Source: Pedobacter cryoconitis
GTDB lineage: Bacteria; Bacteroidota; Bacteroidia; Sphingobacteriales; Sphingobacteriaceae
Direction of reading: 5' to 3'
Length of the DNA stretch: 64,000 bases
NCBI RefSeq assembly: GCF_003259615.1
Contig: NZ_QLLR01000022.1
Span: 1 to 64,000 of the forward strand
Shown: piece by piece, positions 57,701-64,000 of the stretch
How positions within the stretch are numbered: position 1 is the first letter of the stretch
Layout: the number at the start of each line of letters is the position of its first letter
Notes under the pieces: generated by a model
The model's database searches: none
Told to the model about the DNA's origin: nothing
Seen by the model: only the letters and a program-made list of their open reading frames with translations
Translations under genes and position numbers: made by a program

Positions 57701-59757
57701 ATACCCAATATATACAACAGCTGAATGCCAACCTTGGTATTATTACCAGTGGTGGGACAACGGCGAATATAGCCGCATTACTTTGCGCACGTAACAGGGC
57801 GCTGCTGGCTGTGGTAAAGGACGAACAATTACTCAAAGAAAGCAGTATACATTCACTCTTACAGGCACATGGTTATAACGATATGGTGTTACTGGGTTCT
57901 AAACTCATGCACTATTCGTTCAGGAAAGCCATGAGTATAATGGGGCTGGGTACCAGTAATATCATACTTGTTGAAAATGACGAAAATGGTGTGATGTGCG
58001 CAGATGATCTGCAACATAAGATAGATACCTGCCGGCAAAAGCGATTATTGATAATGGCTGTTGTTGGGATCGCCGGCTCTACAGAACGGGGCAGCATAGA
58101 CCCTCTGGAAAAAATAGGGGTCATTGCCAGAAATAATCAGATACATTTACATGTGGATGCCGCCTGGGGTGGTGCGCTCATTTTTTCTGATGCACACCGC
58201 AGCTTATTGAAAGGTATTGAACAAGCCGATTCAATTACTTTTTGCGGGCATAAACAATTGTATCTGCCACAAGGTATCAGTGTTTGTTTGTTCAGCGATC
58301 CTGATCGCCTTAATCTTACTGCTACTCCGGCCAGTTACCAGGCTGCACCCAATTCATTTGATACAGGAAGATTTACTATCGAAGGCTCCAGGCCCGCGCT
58401 ATCCATGTGTCTGCATGCGTCGCTTAATATAATTGGCAGAAAGGGATATGAAATGCTGATCAACAGCAATATTAAAAAAGCAGAAGTATTTGCAGCAATG
58501 CTCCGGGGGATGCCGTTTTTTGAACTCATCAGTTGTCAGATTAATATTATTAATTATCGGTATATCCCGGCTGCTTACCGTGATCAGACAGGAACTTTGA
58601 AAGCAAGCGCTGAGCAGAATCAGCAGATCAATGCCATCAACCGTAACATACAAGAAAAGCAGTTTTTTCAAGGCGCAACTTTTGTTTCCAAAACCACGAT
58701 TTCACATCCCGTATATGAGGAAATAGTCGTGTTTCGTGTAGTCCTTTCAAACCCCCTGACTACGCACGATGATTTAATTAACGTACTTAAAAATCAGCTG
58801 CAGATTATCCGGGAGAACTATGAAGAGGATAATGATTTGCAGGTAAATGAAAACATACTGTTTGCTGAGGATATGTTTGAAGAAGAAGAAACGGGGAGGG
58901 GTAATAAAATATCTATTGGCAAACCGCTGCCTAACACACAGATTTTAATTACAGATCCATATGGCCATTTGCTTCCGGCCGGTGTGTCCGGAGAAATATG
59001 TGTGGCAGGAGCAGGGCTTGCTAACGGCTATATTGGTCATGCCGCTGCAACAGCGGGCAGCTTCATTAAACATCCTTACCAGGAAAATGCCCGCTTGTAT
59101 AAAACAGGTGATTTAGGGAAATGGCTACCTGACGGTAATATTGAATTTCTGGGAAGAATCGACAGTCAGGTGAAAATACGCGGATTCAGAATAGAACCTG
59201 TTGAAATAGAACAAACACTTTGCCTGCATGAAGCTGTTGAACAAGCAATTGTAACAGGCAAAGGAAAACCGGGTTCGCAATATCTGGTTGCTTATTATGT
59301 TGCGCAGGAAAGTATTCCGGTAACCGAACTCAAAGCACTGCTGATGAAAAAGTTACCAGCTTATATGGTTCCCGCGCATTATATAAAGCTCGAACAAGTG
59401 CCTTTTACCCCAAGCGGAAAAATAGACAGGAAGCTATTACCGGAAATAGATGGTAGTGAGGTAGTGCGCATAGCCTATGAAGCCCCGCATACTTTACTGC
59501 AGCAAAACCTGGTGCGGGTATGGGAAAAACTGCTGAATATAACCGGGATCGGAATTAATGATAACTTTTTCGATCTGGGCGGCCATTCCTTGTCTACGAT
59601 CAGGCTGGCCGCCGCCATTAAAAGGGAAATTGACATCACGTTACCAATTCATATTGTATTTCAGTTGGGCACTATTGCAGGTATTGCACAGTGGGTAGAA
59701 CTTAATTACGGCGAAGAAAGCGATACAGAAGAATATTACGACGAAATAAAAATATAA
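54799..59757 (+). CDS. NRPS 6: docking-C-A(beta-amino acid)[PLP decarboxylase]-T, last visible module
   Basis: The 1652-residue protein adds residue 12. Residues 1-55 are a TubC-like docking domain; C has H201-H202-x3-D206. The A domain begins near 507 (SSGSTGTPKG at about 676) and reads V721-D722-x2-A725 with pocket V-D-A-T-F-S-I-A-D, a beta-amino-acid type close to beta-alanine codes. After motif A5 (NIYGSSE, 816-822) about 530 residues of PLP-dependent decarboxylase are inserted (834-1365). The A domain then resumes (KISIGKPLPNT, 1370 on) through A10 with K1541. The carrier is S1597. No thioesterase or reductase follows; the protein ends in an acidic tail. The frame is continuous, so the insertion is a true in-frame fusion in this assembly. 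The start overlaps the previous stop by 1 base. Confidence 0.9.
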   Translation: MEALIHKLRRHHIDVDVVGNQLKLQVPEGLQADEIIQEVKLNKEALIAFIQKARGEAAYSKIPAAPVQQAYVLSSAQQRLYFLKVLDPASLAYNMPQAIRIDENLNSQKVGYVFNKLIARHESLRTSFVMMDEEPAQCIAQGIDFEIEHFIATEKETAGIISKFVRPFDLAQAPLFRIGIIELINEDGSPLAASVLLADMHHIITDGISGDILMNDFRAFYQEKWLPELKLQYKDYAVWQQSKAQQEIIAAQKDFWLQQFKEEVAVLQLPADFQRPLEPLHEGAHLSFNLGPVETAALKNRAETMGVTLFMAVLAVYNILLAKLCNHEDIVIGTPVTGRNHADLEQVIGMFVNTLAIRNKPEGGLSFKEFLTKVKLNTLACFDHQDYQFEELISELKIKRDPVRNPLFDLFFVYENASHSKADNSQSPFQSLSSGHTVAKFDLTLLAIETEDQLLMRFEYLTCLFKKETIERFAGYLKKIFTAVINNIDLPIAEIGIIDLEEKNQLLYGFNNTAFERTGNERISELFAQQVKATPRQTAIHFEGQNISYEELEAKASALTEKIRQNKVPEGTVSAILLDRSVNGVAAILATLKYGCAYLAMDVSYPDDRLSFMLNDSGAAVLLTTSAIMADRQLQWPGKTMLIDLAEGEVIDAAADGLDYTAALMAPPDTLYLIYSSGSTGTPKGVAGSERGLINRLNWGWQQYPYEKGEVCCFKTNLGFVDHVAELFSPLLQGVPLVLLPDNISSNPEMLMNEVISHNISRITLVPSLLQSLLQIKKYRNLHLSALKYFFCSGEILSLQLAKQFCKEFGTAFLVNIYGSSEVGADVTWHQVDRFNVEEVLSYFRHISTADNIAVQAGTDFTSGHVGLGEIAARFTNSKVAEYPVSLTAYYNMLRKDVIPYTINTASPTFIGHMTSVLPDYVHDISKLVSQLNQNLVKVETSKSLTFLEREAIGILHRLFYANPESFYTQYIQQLNANLGIITSGGTTANIAALLCARNRALLAVVKDEQLLKESSIHSLLQAHGYNDMVLLGSKLMHYSFRKAMSIMGLGTSNIILVENDENGVMCADDLQHKIDTCRQKRLLIMAVVGIAGSTERGSIDPLEKIGVIARNNQIHLHVDAAWGGALIFSDAHRSLLKGIEQADSITFCGHKQLYLPQGISVCLFSDPDRLNLTATPASYQAAPNSFDTGRFTIEGSRPALSMCLHASLNIIGRKGYEMLINSNIKKAEVFAAMLRGMPFFELISCQINIINYRYIPAAYRDQTGTLKASAEQNQQINAINRNIQEKQFFQGATFVSKTTISHPVYEEIVVFRVVLSNPLTTHDDLINVLKNQLQIIRENYEEDNDLQVNENILFAEDMFEEEETGRGNKISIGKPLPNTQILITDPYGHLLPAGVSGEICVAGAGLANGYIGHAAATAGSFIKHPYQENARLYKTGDLGKWLPDGNIEFLGRIDSQVKIRGFRIEPVEIEQTLCLHEAVEQAIVTGKGKPGSQYLVAYYVAQESIPVTELKALLMKKLPAYMVPAHYIKLEQVPFTPSGKIDRKLLPEIDGSEVVRIAYEAPHTLLQQNLVRVWEKLLNITGIGINDNFFDLGGHSLSTIRLAAAIKREIDITLPIHIVFQLGTIAGIAQWVELNYGEESDTEEYYDEIKI
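57298..58893 (+). other. PLP-dependent (PanP-like) aspartate decarboxylase domain inserted in an A domain
   Basis: About 530 residues, the size of a whole group II decarboxylase, sit between A5 and A6 of the NRPS 6 A domain. Visible signatures are TSGGTTAN (983-990), HVDAAWGG with D1120 for the PLP ring nitrogen, and the Schiff-base lysine K1152 in FCGHKQLYLPQG. The HKQLY-P form is that of PanP, the PLP-type aspartate 1-decarboxylase, rather than the common HKW of glutamate or aromatic enzymes. The product would be beta-alanine, matching the beta-amino-acid pocket of the host A domain. Confidence 0.85.
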
Positions 59758-59761
59758 ACCT

Positions 59762-61645
59762 ATGAAACTATATGTTTTGTTCTTGTGCGTATTGGCATGG
59801 TTATGCCCGGTGAAATTGATTGCACAATCAGCTTCTTTTACCGTAAATGGTAAAAAGGTAGTCATCAAAACTTTCAATAGTTCATTTGAACAATTGCTGA
59901 AAGCAACAGACATTCCTGGTGCCAGTCTGGCTATTATAGACCATAATAAAATTGCATTTACTGGTTATTATGGAGTTAAAACGTTAAAAGGTCAGGAAAA
60001 GGTAGATGCTGAAACCGTTTTTGAGGCATGCTCTCTCTCTAAAAGTTACCTCGTATATGCTGCATTTCGCTTAGTGGAAGAAGGTAAACTTGATCTTGAT
60101 AAGCCGGTTTATCAGTATATGGAGCCAGGTGCGGCCCTTGACCATGATGTCCGTTATAAATTAATCACCCCACGGATGATTTTATCGCATTGTTCCGGAA
60201 TTGAAAACTGGAAAGAAGACAACAACCGGGATACGCTGGAAATACTGACAGATCCCGGTAAAAGTTTTGTGTATTCAGGCACGGGATATAATTACCTGGC
60301 AGAAGCCATTGCAACTATTATCGGCAAACCTTATGAAACATACGTAAACGAACTGGTATTGCAGCCATTGCATCTGCAGCATTCCTACTTAAGATTTACC
60401 AAAGACGGCCCTTTTAATTATGCAACTGGTCATAATATTTTTGGGAAAGAAATCCCTAAATGGAAAAATGAAGAAGCTGTCCCATCCAGTGCTAACAATG
60501 TTACTGCTGAGGATTATGCCAGGCTGATCATCGCCACTTTTGACGGACAGCACCTTTCCAAAAAAACAGAACAAGCTTTGCTTACGCCGCTCATTAGTAC
60601 AAGTGGCAATCAAAAGCCATATTACTATGGGCCAGGTTTCGAGATATTTTATGCTGAAGGCGACACCATTATCAGCCACGGTGGTAATAATGCAGGGTTT
60701 AAAGGCCAATTGTTTTATTCCTTAAAGCACAAATGCGGTTTTGTCCTGCTTACCAATGGCGACAGGGGCAAACTGGCTGTGAGTGCCTTAAATAAAATGA
60801 CTGCTTGTTTACCTGTTGAGGCATATTACCAGCAAATAAGTCTTGAGGAATATCCCGATGCGTCGGTTGGTTTATTTCATACTTATCTGACCAGTGGCCT
60901 TGATGCAATGCAGGATTCGATAAAGGTTATGGAAAAGAATAAAAAACTCACAGAAGGTACGCTTAATGCACTGGGAAGTGTATTTATGGATTCCGATACT
61001 GCATTGAGCAGAAAATTACTGCAAAACAACCTGGTATTGTATCCTGGATCGTCACTTGGTTATTACCTTTTAGGGAACTTATACAAGAACCGTTATGCTT
61101 ACGATATTGCCTACGGATATTATGTCAAAGCAAAAGCTCTGCATTTTGATCTTTGGGAAACAGAATTAACGCGTGAACTGGAATTGTGCAGGCTAAAAAT
61201 AGCCGATGCCCGGCGAAGAACAGCATTGCTTGCTGAAGTGAATGCTGCAGGACAGTTAACGTTGCAGGCTGAAGCGTATAATCAGATGCAGGGAATAGAA
61301 GTGCGGGTAACTAAAGACTCCGGGGGCGGCCAGGCATTAGGCTTTATTGATACAGGCGATTGGATGAACTATAAAGTGCGTGTACCAGATGCCGGAAGGT
61401 ATCAGCTGCAATTAAGGGTCTCGAGCGAACCGGGTAACGGCCGTGCTGAATTGCGTTCAGGAGCTACTGTGATTGCAGCGTTTGATATTACTTCCACTAA
61501 AAGCTGGGAATCATTCACTACGCTGACTGCCTATGCCGATTTACCTGCAGGTCTGCAAACCTTTCAACTCTATGCAGCCAAGGGCGGTTTCGATGTAAAC
61601 TGGATACAGTTTACCAGAATTAAAAATATATCCTCTAAAAAATAA
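59762..61645 (+). CDS. Secreted S12 serine peptidase (ClbP-like candidate) with CBM6-like C-terminus
   Basis: The 627-residue protein has a signal peptide (about 1-22, ending LIAQ) and a beta-lactamase/S12 peptidase domain (about 40-345). The active-site motifs are S91-x-x-K94 (SLSK), Y171-S172-G173, and H306-G307-G308. Residues 370-490 are helical and TPR-like. Residues 500-620 resemble a CBM6-like beta-sandwich (GGGQALGFIDTGDWMNYKV). There are no C-terminal membrane helices. S12 peptidases in prodrug clusters (ClbP, ZmaM, XcnG) remove the N-acyl-D-Asn leader in the periplasm. The D-Asn starter module here and a position 4 bp after the last NRPS gene make that the leading hypothesis. The signal peptide argues against a cytosolic PBP-type thioesterase such as SurE. 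A general esterase or resistance enzyme remains possible. Confidence 0.8.
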   Translation: MKLYVLFLCVLAWLCPVKLIAQSASFTVNGKKVVIKTFNSSFEQLLKATDIPGASLAIIDHNKIAFTGYYGVKTLKGQEKVDAETVFEACSLSKSYLVYAAFRLVEEGKLDLDKPVYQYMEPGAALDHDVRYKLITPRMILSHCSGIENWKEDNNRDTLEILTDPGKSFVYSGTGYNYLAEAIATIIGKPYETYVNELVLQPLHLQHSYLRFTKDGPFNYATGHNIFGKEIPKWKNEEAVPSSANNVTAEDYARLIIATFDGQHLSKKTEQALLTPLISTSGNQKPYYYGPGFEIFYAEGDTIISHGGNNAGFKGQLFYSLKHKCGFVLLTNGDRGKLAVSALNKMTACLPVEAYYQQISLEEYPDASVGLFHTYLTSGLDAMQDSIKVMEKNKKLTEGTLNALGSVFMDSDTALSRKLLQNNLVLYPGSSLGYYLLGNLYKNRYAYDIAYGYYVKAKALHFDLWETELTRELELCRLKIADARRRTALLAEVNAAGQLTLQAEAYNQMQGIEVRVTKDSGGGQALGFIDTGDWMNYKVRVPDAGRYQLQLRVSSEPGNGRAELRSGATVIAAFDITSTKSWESFTTLTAYADLPAGLQTFQLYAAKGGFDVNWIQFTRIKNISSKK

Positions 61646-61655
61646 ACATCATTGT

Positions 61656-62609
61656 ATGACTAAACTCACCTCTTCAACCGGTCGGGCATTGCCTTTTACA
61701 GTACAGCTGAATGAGCTTACACCGGATAGATTTATTGATTATTACCAGTCGGACAGGCAGTTTATCGACAACATGCTTTTGGTCAGCGGCGCAGTAAAAT
61801 TTTCTGGTGTGGAAATCAATACGCCAACTGTATTTGAACATATTGTTCATTCCATTTCAAACAAGTTTTTAAATTATGTCGATGGTAATTCGCCACGCGT
61901 AAAATTATCTGATAGTGTTTATACTTCTACAGAATACGATCAAAGTCAGGTTATTACCATGCACAATGAACTATCTTATTCTGCGAAATGGCCGAATAAA
62001 TTGTTTTTTACTTGTCTTACCCCTGCTGAAAGCGGTGGGGAAACCCTGCTTGCAGACAGTCGGGAAATACTGCAGGCCATGAATAAAGATATTGTGGATG
62101 AAATTGAAGCCAGAGGACTGCTATATATCAGAAACCTGCATGGTGGGGATGGTATGGGCCCTTCTTGGCAGGATACATTTGAAACTACCGATAAACAGGA
62201 GCTGGAAACATATTGCAAAAAACACAACATTTCTTTTGAATGGACTGATCAGGACAGTCTGCGCCTCAAACAATCCGCCCGTGGTATTATAAGTCACAGG
62301 AGTACTGGAGAAAAAGTATGGTTTAATCAGGCAGATCAGTTTCATCCGCTGCACCTCGGCCGGGAAATGGTAGAAGTCCTGGAGTTAATGTATGGTACGC
62401 CTGAATATTTTCCTATGTATGTAAGCTATGGGGATGGAAAAGAAATCAGCGTTGACACTGTGCAGGAGATATTACAAACCATAGCCGGTGTTACGCTGGC
62501 ACCTGTATGGAAAAAAAATGAACTGCTCGTGATAGACAATGAATTGGCAGCGCATGGTAGAAACCCATTCACCGGAGATCGAAAGGTACTCGTTGCCATG
62601 ACTGAATAA
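61656..62609 (+). CDS. TauD/SyrP-like Fe(II)/2-oxoglutarate oxygenase
   Basis: The 317-residue protein has the TauD/TfdA fold with iron ligands H103-x-E105 (MHNELSY) and H300 (AAHGRNPF); R309 is placed to bind 2-oxoglutarate. The HxE variant is typical of amino-acid beta-hydroxylases from NRPS clusters such as AsnO, VioC and SyrP. A likely substrate is a carrier-bound or free Asn or Asp residue, since Asn is predicted twice in the product (inference). It follows the peptidase gene by 10 bp. Confidence 0.85.
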   Translation: MTKLTSSTGRALPFTVQLNELTPDRFIDYYQSDRQFIDNMLLVSGAVKFSGVEINTPTVFEHIVHSISNKFLNYVDGNSPRVKLSDSVYTSTEYDQSQVITMHNELSYSAKWPNKLFFTCLTPAESGGETLLADSREILQAMNKDIVDEIEARGLLYIRNLHGGDGMGPSWQDTFETTDKQELETYCKKHNISFEWTDQDSLRLKQSARGIISHRSTGEKVWFNQADQFHPLHLGREMVEVLELMYGTPEYFPMYVSYGDGKEISVDTVQEILQTIAGVTLAPVWKKNELLVIDNELAAHGRNPFTGDRKVLVAMTE

Positions 62610-62635
62610 TCTTTAACCCTTTAAAATAAAATTGG

Positions 62636-63424
62636 ATGAACCTTGAAAAAGACCAGGTTATAGGTATTGTTGGTGGTATGGGACCTGAAGCCGGTATTGC
62701 ACTTTGCAATTACTTGCTAAGAGATCCCCTTGCGGTTGAAGATCAGCGTCACCTGTCATTTATGCTGATGTCTTTTCCCGCTCATATTACCGATAGAACC
62801 GCTTTTCTTGAAGGAAGTTGCACCCTCAATCCGGCTTATGCTGTCGCAGATATTATTGCCAGGCTGGAAAAAGCTGGTGCAGGTATCATCGCGATTGCAT
62901 GTAATACCTGCCATGCACCAGAAATATATAATGTAATACTGGATGAGCTCGGTAAGATGAACAGTGAAGTCAGGCTGATGCACATGCCATACGAAACCTT
63001 AAGTTTTGTGAAGAAAAACTATCAGCAGGTAAAGCGTATCGGGTTAATGACAACTAATGGAACTTATCACTCCGGAGTATATGAAAAACTATTCAGGGAA
63101 AGTGGTTATGAGGTGGTACTGCCTGACATTGATTTGCAGAATAACTGTATCCATCGGATGATTTATGATCCCTTAACAGGGATAAAAGCCAATCCGAATC
63201 ATATCACCCATGAAGTGACTGAGCTAATGAATGAGGCGATGAATTTTTTTAAAAATAATGGCGCAGATGCTGTTGTATTAGGGTGTACTGAACTATCTCT
63301 GGTTAATACAGCAGCGTTTGAAAAAGAATTGCCAATAATTGATGCCATGAAAATATTATCCCTTGCACTTATCAAAGAATCAACATATCCCGGTGTTGTA
63401 AAACCCGGAGAACTGGCCGGCTAA
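62636..63424 (+). CDS. Aspartate/glutamate racemase family protein
   Basis: The 262-residue protein matches the Asp/Glu racemase family: N-terminal GIVGGMGPEAG (9-19), catalytic C89 in ACNTCHAP and C217 in LGCTELS. The two-cysteine pair performs cofactor-free racemisation. D-Asp is the likely product. In this operon it could feed an A domain or the embedded decarboxylase, or act on another amino acid (inference). It follows the TauD-like gene by 26 bp. Confidence 0.88.
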   Translation: MNLEKDQVIGIVGGMGPEAGIALCNYLLRDPLAVEDQRHLSFMLMSFPAHITDRTAFLEGSCTLNPAYAVADIIARLEKAGAGIIAIACNTCHAPEIYNVILDELGKMNSEVRLMHMPYETLSFVKKNYQQVKRIGLMTTNGTYHSGVYEKLFRESGYEVVLPDIDLQNNCIHRMIYDPLTGIKANPNHITHEVTELMNEAMNFFKNNGADAVVLGCTELSLVNTAAFEKELPIIDAMKILSLALIKESTYPGVVKPGELAG

Positions 63425-63457
63425 CACCGGTAATTGACCCTATCTAAACCTATTATT

Positions 63458-64000
63458 ATGCGTGATTTTTTAGAAAGCAAAACTGATGTGGATGAAATGA
63501 AGCCTATAATGGATCGTTTCCTTTCCTTTATACCTGGTGTGGGTAAGCCACTTCCGGTTCCGGTAGTTGATGCCGAAACACTTACAGAAAAGGAGTTTAC
63601 ACAAAAATGGGTGTCTTGCAATAAACCCTGCCTGGTAAAAAAAGCTGTAGCACACTGGCCTGCTGTGGAAAAATGGAGAGATAAAGAATACTGGTTAAGC
63701 AAATGTGACAACTTTGATATTAATGTTTATCCGCATCAGAATTTCAACAATAAAGAAAAACAAAACACAGATAAAGAAGTGATGCCATTTCATAAAGCCA
63801 TTGAACGGTTGTTTGAAAACAGGGATTATATATTCAGCCTGCCTTCTGAGCAAATAACCGAAGAGGGGAGGTTTTCGAAAATAAAAGCCGATATGCCAGG
63901 GTTCACTTTTTTACCCCAGGCGGAAAACCCGCGTTATTACGAACGGATGCGCTTCTTCTCCTACAGAAGAGCTGCCACAGGCTGGCATTATCACGGTGTG
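63458..64000 (+). CDS. Cupin_8/JmjC-type oxygenase, 5' part only
   Basis: The 181 residues visible before the window ends begin MRDFLESKTDVDEM. The region FTQKWVSCNKPCLVKKAVAHWPA is the usual N-terminal motif of FIH-like Cupin_8 hydroxylases (a protein or residue 'seized' before the barrel). The last residues, GWHYHGV, hold the first iron-ligand region: H177 followed by H179 where Asp or Glu is usual. The C-terminal half lies outside. Context suggests a second oxygenase for the lipopeptide. Confidence 0.65.
   Translation, partial: MRDFLESKTDVDEMKPIMDRFLSFIPGVGKPLPVPVVDAETLTEKEFTQKWVSCNKPCLVKKAVAHWPAVEKWRDKEYWLSKCDNFDINVYPHQNFNNKEKQNTDKEVMPFHKAIERLFENRDYIFSLPSEQITEEGRFSKIKADMPGFTFLPQAENPRYYERMRFFSYRRAATGWHYHGV

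Noticed and set aside
57298..58893. Decarboxylase insertion as an assembly artefact or misjoined separate gene
   Set aside because: The frame is open through both junctions, the A domain resumes exactly where it left off (IGKPLPNT), and no start or stop codons interrupt it. Read-level confirmation would still be useful.
59762..61645. PBP-type thioesterase (SurE-like) that would cyclise the peptide
   Set aside because: SurE-like enzymes are cytosolic. This protein begins with a clear signal peptide and has an exported-type C-terminal beta-sandwich, so it cannot readily meet the carrier-bound peptide.
1..64000. CRISPR arrays, rRNA genes and MbtH-like genes
   Set aside because: I looked for short regularly spaced repeats, rRNA signatures and small MbtH-like frames and saw none.

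Overview
The window reads as chromosomal DNA of a Bacteroidota species, probably a Pedobacter-like member of the Sphingobacteriaceae. The evidence is low-to-moderate G+C, TAnnTTTG-type promoter elements, start codons without Shine-Dalgarno sequences, a GH127 (DUF1680) polysaccharide enzyme with a concanavalin-like tail, a PAP2 phosphatase fused to an outer-membrane barrel, and a Bacteroidota-type tyrosine integrase remnant. The species assignment is inference; no rRNA is present.

Bases 1-1840 are the edge of an integrated element. A 1218-bp IS3-family (IS407-group) insertion sequence has cut off a tyrosine integrase gene that lies just past the 3' end of a tRNA-Lys(TTT) gene. The rest of that island would lie to the left of the window. 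Bases 1841-10060 are ordinary chromosome: a Pif1/RecD-like helicase, guaB, a PAP2-barrel protein, a Crp/Fnr-type regulator and the GH127-family enzyme. A 431-bp gene-free stretch follows.

From 10492 to the right edge every gene lies on the + strand with gaps of 56 bp or less. It is one NRPS operon of at least 53 kb that continues past the window. Six NRPS proteins carry 12 adenylation (A) domains. The assembly order, with residues from my by-eye reading of the ten pocket positions, is: FAAL-T-C-A(Asn)-T-E | C-A(Gly)-T-C-A(?)-T-E-C-A(Asn)-T-C-A(?)-T-C-A(Gly)-T | C-A(Gly, with an inserted luciferase-like monooxygenase)-T-C-A(Ser)-T-C | A(?)-T-C | half C-A(beta-amino acid)-T-C-A(?)-T | C-A(beta-amino acid, with an inserted PLP decarboxylase)-T. 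Interleaved or trailing genes encode a cupin/JmjC oxygenase with an SCP2-like N-terminus, an asparagine synthetase, a secreted S12 serine peptidase with a CBM6-like tail, a TauD/SyrP-like oxygenase, an Asp/Glu racemase and a second cupin oxygenase cut by the window end. No thioesterase, MbtH protein or transporter is visible.

Two features stand out. First, the line starts with fatty acid plus D-Asn and the operon carries an exported S12 peptidase. This is the logic of N-acyl-D-Asn prodrug systems (colibactin/ClbP, zwittermicin/ZmaM, xenocoumacin/XcnG), here with FAAL loading and a membrane-segment-free peptidase. Second, the last A domain is interrupted between motifs A5 and A6 by about 530 residues that look like a complete PanP-type aspartate 1-decarboxylase. 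Its pocket has the V-D...S...A-D pattern of beta-alanine-activating domains, so the enzyme that makes the substrate appears to be built into the domain that activates it.
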